From Ilumatobacter sp963746265 (GTDB taxonomy: Bacteria > Actinomycetota > Acidimicrobiia > Acidimicrobiales > Ilumatobacteraceae): DNA of 64,000 bases. The position numbers were made by a program, and so were the translations under genes. Under the pieces are notes generated by a model. That model searched no databases and was not told the origin of the DNA. It worked only from the letters and a program-made list of their open reading frames with translations. Below are positions 1 through 8,093 of this stretch, in pieces. Within the stretch, counting starts at the first letter, position 1; every line of letters starts with the position of its first letter. The DNA lies in NCBI GenBank assembly GCA_963746265.1, contig CAVVAM010000015.1, positions 496,001 to 560,000 on the forward strand, read 5' to 3'.

Positions 1-970
1 TGAACGGAAGCACGGCACCGACCTCGGGGTACGCACCTCCGTCCTGGAGGCTGTGGATCCGGTACGCCTTGACGGTGCCGTCGCGGTCGCCGCCGATCGT
101 GGCGGTGAACGTGCAACCCCGGCCGTGCACGAGGCCGAGCATGCTCTCCGACCGGGTCTCGACCCAGCGAACGGGCCGCTCCAGGCGGCGGGCGACGAGC
201 GCGACCACGATGTCTTCGGGATAGCCACCGTTCTTGGCGCCGAAGCCCCCGCCGACGTCGGGGCAGATCACCCGCACCTGCGCTGGGTCGACGCCGGTCG
301 CGGCCGCCAGCATGTCCCGAGTGCCGTGGGCGCCCTGGGTGGTCGACCATTGCGTCAGCCGCAGCGTGCCGTCGTCCGTCGTGTCCCACCGGGCGGCCGT
401 CGCGCGTGTCTCGAGGGGGCAGGGTGCGATGCGCTGGTTGTTGAACGTCAGATCGACGGTGACGTCGCAGCCGTCGAAGAAGTCGTCGCCCGCGTTCGAC
501 GGTCCGGCGAACACGACGTTGGTACCTGCGTCGGGGAAGAGCAGGGTTTCGTCCTTCACCGAGGCGTCGGCGGTCACGACGGCAGGGAGCGGTTCGTAGT
601 CGACATAGACCATGTCGACGGCATCGGTACCGGCAGCCTGGGACTCGGAGATGATTGCGGCGATCGGCTCACCCACGTATCGCACACGGTCGCCGGCCAG
701 GCGGGTCCGGAGCATCTGCTGGTTGAGCATCGGCATCGACGGCGGATCGGCGGGCAGCTCCAGGTCGGCGGCGGTGTAGACGCCGATGACCCCGGGGATC
801 TCCAACGCATCGCTGACATCGATCCCGGTGATGTCGGCGTGTGCCATCGCCGACCGCACGAAGGTGGCGTAGACGCTGTCGGCGGGGGCGACGTCGTCGA
901 CGTACTTGCCGCCGACGGTGAGCAGATCAGGGTCTTCGACCCGGACGACCCGGGTTCCGAGCAGGCTCAT
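1..970 (-). CDS. Xanthine/CO dehydrogenase-family molybdopterin-binding large subunit, N-terminal part
   Basis: Reading the minus strand from the ATG at 970 gives about 323 codons with no stop before the window edge, so the gene is cut at its 3' end. The protein begins MSLLGTRVVRVEDPDLLTVG and contains the N-terminal aldehyde oxidase/xanthine dehydrogenase a/b hammerhead region (VGEPIAAI, DYEPLPAVV), then the start of the molybdopterin domain with GGGFGAKNGGYPED near residues 250-265. Proteins of this family carry Mo-pterin cytosine dinucleotide and hydroxylate purines, aldehydes, nicotinate or CO with partner FAD and 2Fe-2S subunits. Those partners should lie outside the window. The CO-dehydrogenase active-site loop lies beyond what is visible, so the substrate cannot be named. 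No clear ribosome binding site precedes the start. Confidence 0.88.
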   Translation of the reverse strand, partial: MSLLGTRVVRVEDPDLLTVGGKYVDDVAPADSVYATFVRSAMAHADITGIDVSDALEIPGVIGVYTAADLELPADPPSMPMLNQQMLRTRLAGDRVRYVGEPIAAIISESQAAGTDAVDMVYVDYEPLPAVVTADASVKDETLLFPDAGTNVVFAGPSNAGDDFFDGCDVTVDLTFNNQRIAPCPLETRATAARWDTTDDGTLRLTQWSTTQGAHGTRDMLAAATGVDPAQVRVICPDVGGGFGAKNGGYPEDIVVALVARRLERPVRWVETRSESMLGLVHGRGCTFTATIGGDRDGTVKAYRIHSLQDGGAYPEVGAVLPF

Positions 971-1239
971 GCGATTCGGTCATCCTTCTGCCGACGGCCG
1001 GCTGTTGACGAAGCGCTCAGCATGCCAGAAGCCGCCGAACGCCGTCGAGGCGTCGCTCGGTCCTCGCGGCACGTCTCCTCGCCGGCGGACGTTCGCCAGT
1101 TCGACGACACGCCGCGTCCATCCGTCGTTCGATCTCGAGGCGAAGGTTCGACCGCTGAACGACGTGCACCGGCGGTCGACGGACGACACCGGGGAGGTCA
1201 GGTCCGACCAGGATCGGGGCGGTCGGTAGTGTTCGCCGC

Positions 1240-2532
1240 ATGGTGGAACCCGACTTCCTACGATTCGACACCCTGAGCCTGCACGCGGGCCAACGCCCCG
1301 ACCCGACCACCGGGGCCCGGGCGGTGCCGATCTACTTCACCACGTCGTACTCGTTCCCCGACACCGACGAGGCGGCCGCGCTGTTCAACCTGGAGGCGCC
1401 GGGCCACATCTACAGTCGCATCTCCAACCCCACCGTCGCGGTGCTCGAGGAGCGGATCGCCGCACTCGAGGGTGGCGTCGGCGCAGTGTGCACGGCGAGC
1501 GGCACCGCCGCACTCCATCTCGCCGTCGCCTCGCTGCTCAGCGCAGGCGATCACATCGTGGCGTCCAAGAACCTGTACGGCGGGTCGTACAACATGATGA
1601 ACCTCACGCTCCCCCGATTCGGGATCACGACCACGTTCGTCGATCCACGCGACCCGTCGGCGTTCGCGGCGGCGATCCAGCCGAACACCAAGCTCTGCTA
1701 CGGCGAGACGCTGGGCAACCCCGGCATCGAGGTGATGGACGTCGAGGCAGTCGCCGACGTCGCCCACGACCACGGTCTGCCACTCATGGTCGATTCGACC
1801 TTCTCCACCCCGTACCTGTTCCGGCCGATCGAATACGGCGCCGACATCGTCATGCACTCCGTCACCAAGTTCCTCGGCGGCCACGGCACGGCACTCGGCG
1901 GCGTGTTGGTCGACGGCGGCCGCTTCGACTGGATGGCGAGCGACAAGTTCCCCACCATGACCGAGCCCTACGACGGTTACCACGGGATCGTGTTCGCCGA
2001 GGAGTTCGGTCCGGCAGCGCTCGGCATGCGGGCGCGCGCCGAGGGTCTCCGGGACTTCGGCGCGTGCATGAGCCCACACAACGCCTTCGCGCTGCTGCAG
2101 GGCGTCGAGACGCTGCCGCTGCGGATGGCACGCCACGTCGACAACACCGATCGGGTACTCGAGATGCTGGAGTCGAACGATGCGGTGTCGTGGGTCAAGC
2201 ATCCCCGCGTTCCGTCGCACCCGGACCACGAGCTCGCCCGGCGCCTGTACCCGAAGGGCGCCGGCGCGATCGTGAGCTTCGGCGTCGTCGGTGGCCGTGA
2301 GGCTGGCCGCAAGTTCATCGAATCTGTGCAGCTCGCATCGCACCTCGCCAACGTGGGGGACGCCAAGACGCTGGTGATCCATCCGGGCTCGACGACCCAT
2401 GGGCAGATGTCACCCGAGGAGTTGGAGGCGGCGGGGATCAGCGAGGACCTCGTGCGCCTGTCGGTCGGGCTGGAGGACCCGGACGACATCGTCGAGGACC
2501 TCGCCCGCGCGCTGAAGGCGAGCCAACGATGA
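1240..2532 (+). CDS. metY: O-acetylhomoserine sulfhydrylase (aminocarboxypropyltransferase)
   Basis: This 430-residue PLP enzyme of the Cys/Met metabolism family would make homocysteine (or methionine) from O-acetylhomoserine and sulfide (or methanethiol) in the cytoplasm. Visible family signatures are LHAGQRPDPTTGARAVPIY near the N-terminus, the cofactor-phosphate region (YSRISNPT, ASGTAALHLA) and the Schiff-base lysine in HSVTKFLGGHGTALGG at residue 210. Length and the NLYGGSYN segment fit the O-acetylhomoserine branch better than cystathionine gamma-synthase. The start is an ATG at 1240. The next gene begins at 2529 and overlaps the stop by four bases, which suggests translational coupling to an alpha/beta hydrolase. 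Confidence 0.92.
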   Translation: MVEPDFLRFDTLSLHAGQRPDPTTGARAVPIYFTTSYSFPDTDEAAALFNLEAPGHIYSRISNPTVAVLEERIAALEGGVGAVCTASGTAALHLAVASLLSAGDHIVASKNLYGGSYNMMNLTLPRFGITTTFVDPRDPSAFAAAIQPNTKLCYGETLGNPGIEVMDVEAVADVAHDHGLPLMVDSTFSTPYLFRPIEYGADIVMHSVTKFLGGHGTALGGVLVDGGRFDWMASDKFPTMTEPYDGYHGIVFAEEFGPAALGMRARAEGLRDFGACMSPHNAFALLQGVETLPLRMARHVDNTDRVLEMLESNDAVSWVKHPRVPSHPDHELARRLYPKGAGAIVSFGVVGGREAGRKFIESVQLASHLANVGDAKTLVIHPGSTTHGQMSPEELEAAGISEDLVRLSVGLEDPDDIVEDLARALKASQR

Positions 2533-3323
2533 TCGTGCACGTCGACGGCGTCGACGCGCACGCCTCCACGGGTGGCTTGGATCTGTCGGGCGACGACCCG
2601 GTCGTGCTCCTGATCCACGGGGCGGGCATGGACTCGACGGTCTGGCAGCTCCAGACCCGCTACCTCGCTCATCACGGTTTCCGGGCGCTCGCTGTCGACC
2701 TCCCGGCGCACGGTCGGAGCGGCGGCGAGCCGATCACTTCGATCGCCGCCAGCGCCGACTGGGTCGTGAGGTTCATGGACGCCGCCGGGTTCGCGCGGGC
2801 CCACATCGTCGGGCACTCGATGGGGACGTTCATCGCGCTCGAGCTCGGCGCTCGGCACGCGGATCGGGTCGACTCACTCACGCTCTGCGGCACCGCGACC
2901 GGGATGCCCGTCCACCCCGAACTGCTCGACGCCGCCGAGCACGACCTGCCGCGCGCCGCGGCCCTGATGGCCGCATGGGGGCACGCCAAGCGGGCGCACA
3001 TCGGCGTCAACCCGACGCCCGGACTCTGGATGACCGGCGGCGCGCGGGCCCTCGTCGAGAACGGGCGACCCGGCGTGCTCGCCACCGACTTCCGAGCGTG
3101 CATGGCCTATGACAGGGCCGAGGATGCCGCCGCACGGGTGACCTGCCGGGCGACCGTGGTGATCGGCGCCGGCGACAAGATGACGCCGGCGAAGAGCGGA
3201 CGGACCTTGGCCGCCTCACTGCCCTCGGCCACGGTCGTCGAACTCGCTGACAGCGGTCACATGATGATGGTCGAGCAACCCGTTGGGGTGAAGCGAGCCA
3301 TCCTCGGCGCGGCGGGCGTGTGA
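2529..3323 (+). CDS. Alpha/beta hydrolase
   Basis: A 264-residue alpha/beta-hydrolase-fold protein. It shows the oxyanion-hole motif LLIHGAGMD (residues 28-35), the nucleophile elbow GHSMGT with Ser97, an acid in IGAGDKMTP and a C-terminal histidine in DSGHMMMVEQP. The ATG overlaps the stop codon of the sulfhydrylase gene (ATGA), so the two are probably co-translated. An acyl-homoserine acyltransferase role (MetX) is tempting from the context, but the protein is shorter than MetX and lacks the MetX-specific long cap. I therefore call only the fold. Substrate unknown. Confidence 0.85.
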   Translation: MIVHVDGVDAHASTGGLDLSGDDPVVLLIHGAGMDSTVWQLQTRYLAHHGFRALAVDLPAHGRSGGEPITSIAASADWVVRFMDAAGFARAHIVGHSMGTFIALELGARHADRVDSLTLCGTATGMPVHPELLDAAEHDLPRAAALMAAWGHAKRAHIGVNPTPGLWMTGGARALVENGRPGVLATDFRACMAYDRAEDAAARVTCRATVVIGAGDKMTPAKSGRTLAASLPSATVVELADSGHMMMVEQPVGVKRAILGAAGV

Positions 3324-3625
3324 CCACGACAGCGGGCCCCGCATCCTGCAGAGCGAACAACCCACTCGATCGTGCCGGTTCTCCTGCTGGGTGAGGCATG
3401 GATGTTGCCCTCCTCGACGTCCCGGAGACCAACTTGCCGCGGCGCGGAATCGTTCCGAGGGCCGGAGGTCCGTGGGAGCGCCGGCTTCGCGGCCTGCAAG
3501 GTCGATGGTGACGTTGGCCTCTGTGGCCGTGGAGCGGACTTCGGCCAGGGTGGAGTTGGCGACAATCGGTCCGGGTTCGTCAATCCTTCCGGCCGGGGAT
3601 GTGTCGCCACGAAGGAGGAAGGCAG
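3324..3625 (+). other. Intergenic region, no gene seen
   Basis: About 300 bases between the hydrolase stop and the next start. The open frames here are short, overlap on both strands and have no recognisable product. The only element I can support is a strong ribosome binding site (AAGGAGGAA at 3612-3620) that fixes the downstream start at 3626. A promoter for the membrane-protein group is expected here but I cannot pick out convincing -35/-10 boxes. Confidence 0.5.
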
Positions 3626-4444
3626 ATGTCCATCTCATCGCGATTCGACCCGGCGTCGAGGCAGACGACATCGATACGCCACACGGAGTCGTCCCGACCC
3701 GTGCGAGATCAAGATCTGCAGATGTTCCGATGGGGCGGTATCGCCGGTCTGGCCGGCGTGGTCTCCATGCTCGGCGCGTTCGTCGTCGTGGGCGCCTTCG
3801 GGCTTCCCGATGCGTCCGACGTTGAGACGTTGCAGGAGTTCGCCGACATCAAGTCAGGTCGTATCGCCGAACACTTCTTGTATCTCGCAGCGCTGATGCT
3901 CTTCGCTCTGCACGTCTTCGTCCTGCAGCGAGTGCTCGGGACGTCCCATGCCGCCGCCTCCCTGTTCGGCACGGTCACGGCTTCGTTCGGGCTCGTGACC
4001 ATGGCGGCCAGCTCGATGCTGCACCTGTCGACGTCGCCGTTGGCAGACCTGTACACCGCGCCCGACACATCGCCCGCAGACCGGCAGATGATCGAGTACT
4101 CCTGGCACGGAGCTCAGAGCGTGTTCGACACCATGCTCGTCACGGGCGTGTTGCTCGTCCCGATCGGGATCACTCTGTTCGGTGTCGCGATGCGCAGCGC
4201 ATCGGCGTTCGGTCGCGGGCTGACGGCGCTCACGTTCGGGCTCGGCGTCGCGGGAATCGTCGGCGCCGCGATTGCGATCGTCGTTCCGGGATCAGCGTTC
4301 TCTGCCGTCGGCGTGCTTGCCATCGTGGCGTTTCATGTCGGAACGGGTTGGCGGTTGCTGGCGCTGGGGAAGCTGGCGGGCGACGATCTCGCCGACACCG
4401 ATCGCAACGATCCCGCACACCGACAGTCATCTCCTTCGGAGTAG
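3626..4444 (+). CDS. Integral membrane protein, unknown function
   Basis: A 272-residue protein that starts at the ATG just after a strong AAGGAGGAA site. A polar N-terminal tail of about 32 residues is followed by six or so hydrophobic segments (for example GGIAGLAGVVSMLGAFVVVG, FLYLAALMLFALHVFVL, TMLVTGVLLVPIGITLFGVA) and a charged C-terminus (DDLADTDRNDP). The layout resembles DUF4386-type membrane proteins, and it lies two bases upstream of a clearer member of that kind, but I do not recognise a diagnostic motif. It is probably co-transcribed with the next gene. Confidence 0.7.
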   Translation: MSISSRFDPASRQTTSIRHTESSRPVRDQDLQMFRWGGIAGLAGVVSMLGAFVVVGAFGLPDASDVETLQEFADIKSGRIAEHFLYLAALMLFALHVFVLQRVLGTSHAAASLFGTVTASFGLVTMAASSMLHLSTSPLADLYTAPDTSPADRQMIEYSWHGAQSVFDTMLVTGVLLVPIGITLFGVAMRSASAFGRGLTALTFGLGVAGIVGAAIAIVVPGSAFSAVGVLAIVAFHVGTGWRLLALGKLAGDDLADTDRNDPAHRQSSPSE

Positions 4445-4446
4445 CC

Positions 4447-5148
4447 GTGGGGTGCACGGTGAACACGAGAAGAGCTGCACGAGTTGCGGGGGCACTGTTC
4501 ATCGTGGCGACGGTGTCCTCCTCTCTCGGGTTCATCCTCGTGGATCCCGTTCGGGATGATCCGGACGGTCTTGCGAGCGTCGCTTCGAGCGAGACAACAG
4601 TTCTGCTCGGGGCGTTCCTCCTGCTCATCGATGCGATCGCCGTCGTCGCGATTCCCGTCCTGCTCTACCCGACCTTCGAGAAGCACAACGGCCATCTTGC
4701 CCGCCTCCGCCCCGGCTCACGGATCGTCGAATCGGTCGTACTCGTCATCGGCGGGCTGCTGGCGGCGGTCACGTCGATCCGGCACGCCGTCGCCGGCGCC
4801 GCCGTCAGCAACCGGATTTCGGGGGATGCGCTCGTCGCTGGGTACGACTGGGGTGTGCTGCTCGGAATCATGCTGTTCTTCGCTCTCGCCGCGCTGCTCG
4901 TCGACTCCCTGCTCTACGACGCACGGCTCGTTCCCCGCTGGCTGGCCGTGTGGGGGCTGATCGGCATCGGTCTGCTCCTGATCGAAGGAGCACCCGAGGC
5001 CTTCGACGTCCTGACAATCATGTCGCCGCCCCTCGCCGTTCAAGAGATGGTCTTCGCCGTCTGGCTGATCGTGACGGGTCTCGACGGGTCCGACGGCGCT
5101 GCCGATGCCTCCCGGAATGTTGAAGAAGCCATGGCGAGGATGCCGTGA
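4447..5148 (+). CDS. DUF4386-like integral membrane protein
   Basis: A membrane protein of about 233 residues with some six transmembrane segments. The C-terminal part RWLAVWGLIGIGLLLIEG followed by PPLAVQEMVFAVWLIVTG is the characteristic end of DUF4386 proteins, whose function is unknown. I chose the GTG at 4447, two bases after the previous stop, because GGAG at about 4437-4441 sits at a suitable distance. GTG 4459 is a good alternative. The frame stays open further upstream, but only as overlap with the preceding gene. A diverged paralogue with a broken frame lies on the opposite strand at 6209-6935. Confidence 0.75.
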   Translation: MGCTVNTRRAARVAGALFIVATVSSSLGFILVDPVRDDPDGLASVASSETTVLLGAFLLLIDAIAVVAIPVLLYPTFEKHNGHLARLRPGSRIVESVVLVIGGLLAAVTSIRHAVAGAAVSNRISGDALVAGYDWGVLLGIMLFFALAALLVDSLLYDARLVPRWLAVWGLIGIGLLLIEGAPEAFDVLTIMSPPLAVQEMVFAVWLIVTGLDGSDGAADASRNVEEAMARMP

Positions 5149-5259
5149 GTGCACTCGGGAACCACCGGGTCGCGATCTGCGGGCACGGAGGGCCGAAGGT
5201 CGTGCGGGTCGTGGAGTGGGCGATCATCGGAACGTCGGCTCACGATCGAGGTGCGTGAC

Positions 5260-5703
5260 GTGTCGGCGATGGCGACCGTGTGGGGCGTTGTCGTGACGGT
5301 GTTGTCGTCGCTGTGCTGGGGAGGCCAGCTGGTGTCGTTCTTCGCGCCCGAGGTCGCCGCCCGATGGGGGCTGACCGAGGACGAGGGCGAGGTGGAACCC
5401 GCGTTCTGGGCGGACGCGCGCGGCGAAGCACTCTGGGACGCTCTCACGTTGTGGATCATGGCGGTCGCCGGTGTGCTGCTGATCGTCGGTCACGACGCGT
5501 GGGCGTACTTCGGCCTGGCGGGCGGCGGGGCGTACGGGTACTTCGCCGGGCGGGGAATCGTCGTGCGGCTGGCGATGCGAGGTCGCGGACTGCGAATCGG
5601 CAGCGCCCGAACTGTGCGGGTCGGCCTCGTCGCGCTCGCGGTGTGGGGCGCGATGGCCACCGTCACCATCGCTGCCGCGATCACGGCGCTGGCCAGCAAG
5701 TGA
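5260..5703 (+). CDS. Small integral membrane protein, unknown
   Basis: A protein of about 147 residues with four hydrophobic segments (TVWGVVVTVLSSLCWGGQLV, LTLWIMAVAGVLLIVG, YFGLAGGGAYGYFAG and VALAVWGAMATVTIAAAITA) and an acidic loop EDEGEVEPAFWADARGE between the first two. The GTG at 5260 is preferred because GAGG at 5248-5251 lies eight bases upstream. ATG 5269 is the alternative. It is followed after 33 bases by another small membrane protein of similar size and spacing of segments (DPAAYFAFNQGLAWADVLLW there, EPAFWADARGEALWDALTLW here), so the two look like a diverged pair. Confidence 0.7.
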   Translation: MSAMATVWGVVVTVLSSLCWGGQLVSFFAPEVAARWGLTEDEGEVEPAFWADARGEALWDALTLWIMAVAGVLLIVGHDAWAYFGLAGGGAYGYFAGRGIVVRLAMRGRGLRIGSARTVRVGLVALAVWGAMATVTIAAAITALASK

Positions 5704-5736
5704 CGTGGGCGCCGTGAGACGATCGAGGAGGACCCG

Positions 5737-6177
5737 ATGTCGGTGACGGTCTGGACGTGGATCGTCGCGATCGGTGGCCTGGTGCTGATCGCGCTGTTGG
5801 CGGCGCTCCAACTGATCGCCCTGCTTCGCCCCCGAGACGAGTGGACGATCTCGAACGTCTACGGCGGAGATCCGGCGGCCACGGACCCGGCTGCGTACTT
5901 CGCGTTCAACCAGGGTCTCGCATGGGCGGACGTCCTGCTCTGGGCTCCACTCCAGATCGCCGGGAGTCTCGGAATGCTGCTCGGCGAACGGTGGGGTTTC
6001 CTGCTGGCACTCCTCGCATCGGTGCCGTTCTGGTACACCGCGGTGCTGTTCTACGTGTGGGACCGCGATCTCGGTTTCCGGCAACGCACCGTGACCTACT
6101 GGGCTCTGGTTTGGGCGATGTGGCCCGTGTTCGGTCTCGTCGAGAGCTCCTACTGCTTCGTGCGACTCATGGAATGA
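5737..6177 (+). CDS. Small integral membrane protein, unknown
   Basis: A 146-residue, four-helix membrane protein. The ATG at 5737 follows GAGGAGG at a good distance (about 5725-5731). Segments include TWIVAIGGLVLIALLAALQL, LLWAPLQIAGSLGMLLG, FLLALLASVPFWYTAVLFYV and TYWALVWAMWPVFGLVE. The sequence FNQGLAWADVLLWAPLQ resembles small membrane proteins found beside each other in many bacteria without assigned function. It shares its outline with the preceding gene and is probably in the same transcript. Confidence 0.75.
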   Translation: MSVTVWTWIVAIGGLVLIALLAALQLIALLRPRDEWTISNVYGGDPAATDPAAYFAFNQGLAWADVLLWAPLQIAGSLGMLLGERWGFLLALLASVPFWYTAVLFYVWDRDLGFRQRTVTYWALVWAMWPVFGLVESSYCFVRLME

Positions 6178-6208
6178 GCAGTGGACGAACGAGTTGCTGT
6201 TTCGAACC

Positions 6209-6935
6209 TCATCGGGAGGCAGTCAGCCGATCCGGTGCCGTCGACACCGGGTCGTGTTCGGTGACGTCGCCGAATCCCTTCACGATGAGCCAGACGGCCA
6301 TGGCCATCTCCTGGACGGCGAGGGGAACGACCAACAGATTCAGCGTCGATGCGTTCGAGTCGAGTGACTCGAACATCACCAGGAGACCGGAGGCGAACAT
6401 GAGTGGCACACCGATCAGGCCCCACAACGACAGCCAGCCGGGGAATGAGCCCGTTTCGAAGAAACGCCCAGTTCAGCACGAGTGCGGAGATGCTGAAGAT
6501 CATCTGAGCACCCAGATAGCCCGTCCGGTCACCGGCTGCCTCGAGGGACTCTGCCAAGACCCCGGCGCTTGCCGTATCGCCGCCGTCGGCCGCCGCGTAG
6601 TCCCAGCTCAGTGGCACCAGCAAGAGCCCGGCGACCATTCCGACAGCAATCATCGCCACCTCGAGCGTTCTGGCCAGCACGTAGCTCACCGCCAGTGTCT
6701 CGCTGTGTTTCCTGATCACTGGAGCGAGCAGTACGGCCGTACCGACCATCGCAACGAGCATCACGAAGATGAGCATTTCGCCGATGATCAGCGAGCCTTG
6801 ACGGGAATACACCGCGGGGAGCAGATCGTCATCTCCGAGGGTTGACGACATCGTCACGACGCTCGACACGCCTGCGACCGTCGCCACGACGAACAACCAG
6901 CCAATCCGTTGCGCCGGTCCGTTGAAGTACTGCAC
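6209..6935 (-). pseudogene. DUF4386-like membrane protein gene with a frameshift
   Basis: The minus-strand GTG at 6935, with GGAGG about six bases upstream (CACCTCC on the plus strand, 6940-6946), begins a membrane protein (QYFNGPAQRIGWLFVVATVA) that keeps DUF4386 character as far as LNWAFLRNGLIPR. The frame then becomes non-hydrophobic, while the neighbouring frame supplies the expected continuation WLSLWGLIGVPLMFASG and the family end VPLAVQEMAMAVWLIVKGF, stopping at 6209. The switch is at about 6438-6444, where ATTCCCCGGCTGG has one base more than needed to read I-P-R-W. It is either a real single-base insertion that inactivates the gene or a sequencing error in a C/G run. The intact paralogue is at 4447-5148. 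Confidence 0.72.
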
Positions 6936-7136
6936 GTCACACCTCCACGTCCGATCCTGTCTGTCAGCGTGTTCACAGCGTTGGGTGGTCGGGTGGGGGC
7001 GAACGTCAGGGAGCGGGCGGCACGGTCGGTCGGGCTCCAACGGTGCGGGTCGGTGAGGGCCGTCGGCCTCCGGTCGGCAACCACAATGATCGGGCAAGCG
7101 GCTCGCCTTCCGAGACGAACGCCCTGTCTCGTTCGA

Positions 7137-8027
7137 TCAGATCGAGACCGCCGCCTCGGTCGGGGCCGCCGTCGTGGCCCGCCGGGACGTGCGGCCTCGA
7201 CGGCGGAAGGCCTCGGCGATCAAGATGCCGAGCGGCGCCGACAGCCAGATCGAGAGCAGGAGCGACGCCGACTCCCAGGTCCGCAGGAGTGGTCCGGTCA
7301 CGACGAGCATCACTCGGAACAGCCAGAACGATCCCCACATCGAACCGGCGTACCGGATCATCCACGTGCGGTGCGATGCGAGATCGCCACGCCGAACCGT
7401 GACGACACCCATGACTGCGGTGCCGAACACGAAAGCGGACATCGAGTAGAACCCGAGCTCGGCGAAGATGCCGCCGTACTCGCTCACGGTCCCGTGTTCC
7501 GACGCCAGCCACACGGCGCACATCGTGCCGAGGATGAGCGCCCCGAACGAGATCCGTCCGATCACACGATGTCGAGCACGGGCATCGCCGACCCCGGGAC
7601 GCAGGATCTGGACGTGCAGCAACACGAACGCCACGGAGTTGAAGAAGATGTGCGCGGCGAGCAGGTTCGACCGCAGCTGCGGGCCGTTCAGGAACCGCTC
7701 GTGGAACGCCACGCCCCACGACGGATGGTTGACGAACCGTTCGCCCCACACGGTGCAGGCGTTGTCGACACAGGTCGCGAGTGCGGGGGCGCCCTCGGTC
7801 CGTCCGAGGCCGACGTTGTCGAACACGTCGTAGATCCCGATGAAGAACGCGATCGCCGCCGGCTGGCCCTCGACGAAGTAGCGCACGTTGAGCGCGAGGG
7901 CGATCAGCACCCCGAAGCCGAGGAACGGCTTGAAGTCGTTCCGGCGGAACCCGACGACGAGCAACACCGCCCACACGAGCAGCGCCAGATAGACGGCAAG
8001 CACGCCGTAGGCAATGGTCACGGTCAC
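7137..8027 (-). CDS. DUF2306-like integral membrane protein
   Basis: A 296-residue membrane protein with about seven hydrophobic segments. The block ARHRVIGRISFGALILGTMCAV, the following FYSMSAFVFGTAVMGVVTVR and SHRTWMIRYAGSMWGSFWLF resemble DUF2306 proteins, whose conserved His and Arg residues sit at such helix ends. The large loop between the second and third helices holds three cysteines (CVDNAC and others) and an HPSWG segment, probably exposed outside. The start at 8027 is an ATG. Function is unknown. It is transcribed away from its upstream neighbour at 8094 only after 66 bases, so it may be the last gene of the long minus-strand run. Confidence 0.7.
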   Translation of the reverse strand: MTVTIAYGVLAVYLALLVWAVLLVVGFRRNDFKPFLGFGVLIALALNVRYFVEGQPAAIAFFIGIYDVFDNVGLGRTEGAPALATCVDNACTVWGERFVNHPSWGVAFHERFLNGPQLRSNLLAAHIFFNSVAFVLLHVQILRPGVGDARARHRVIGRISFGALILGTMCAVWLASEHGTVSEYGGIFAELGFYSMSAFVFGTAVMGVVTVRRGDLASHRTWMIRYAGSMWGSFWLFRVMLVVTGPLLRTWESASLLLSIWLSAPLGILIAEAFRRRGRTSRRATTAAPTEAAVSI

Positions 8028-8093
8028 CCCCGAGGAACGTGTCGATCACACCGTAGTCAGTCTCGGGCATCGCCCGGCGAGGTCAGGCTCGGA

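Noticed and set aside
53..1276. Long plus-strand open frame over the start of the window
   Set aside because: It is antisense to the clearly recognisable molybdopterin hydroxylase gene and has an Arg/Gly/His-rich composition with no family motif.
2529..3323. Alpha/beta hydrolase as MetX (homoserine acetyltransferase) because it follows metY
   Set aside because: At 264 residues it is much shorter than MetX and lacks the MetX cap region and motifs; only a general hydrolase call is justified.
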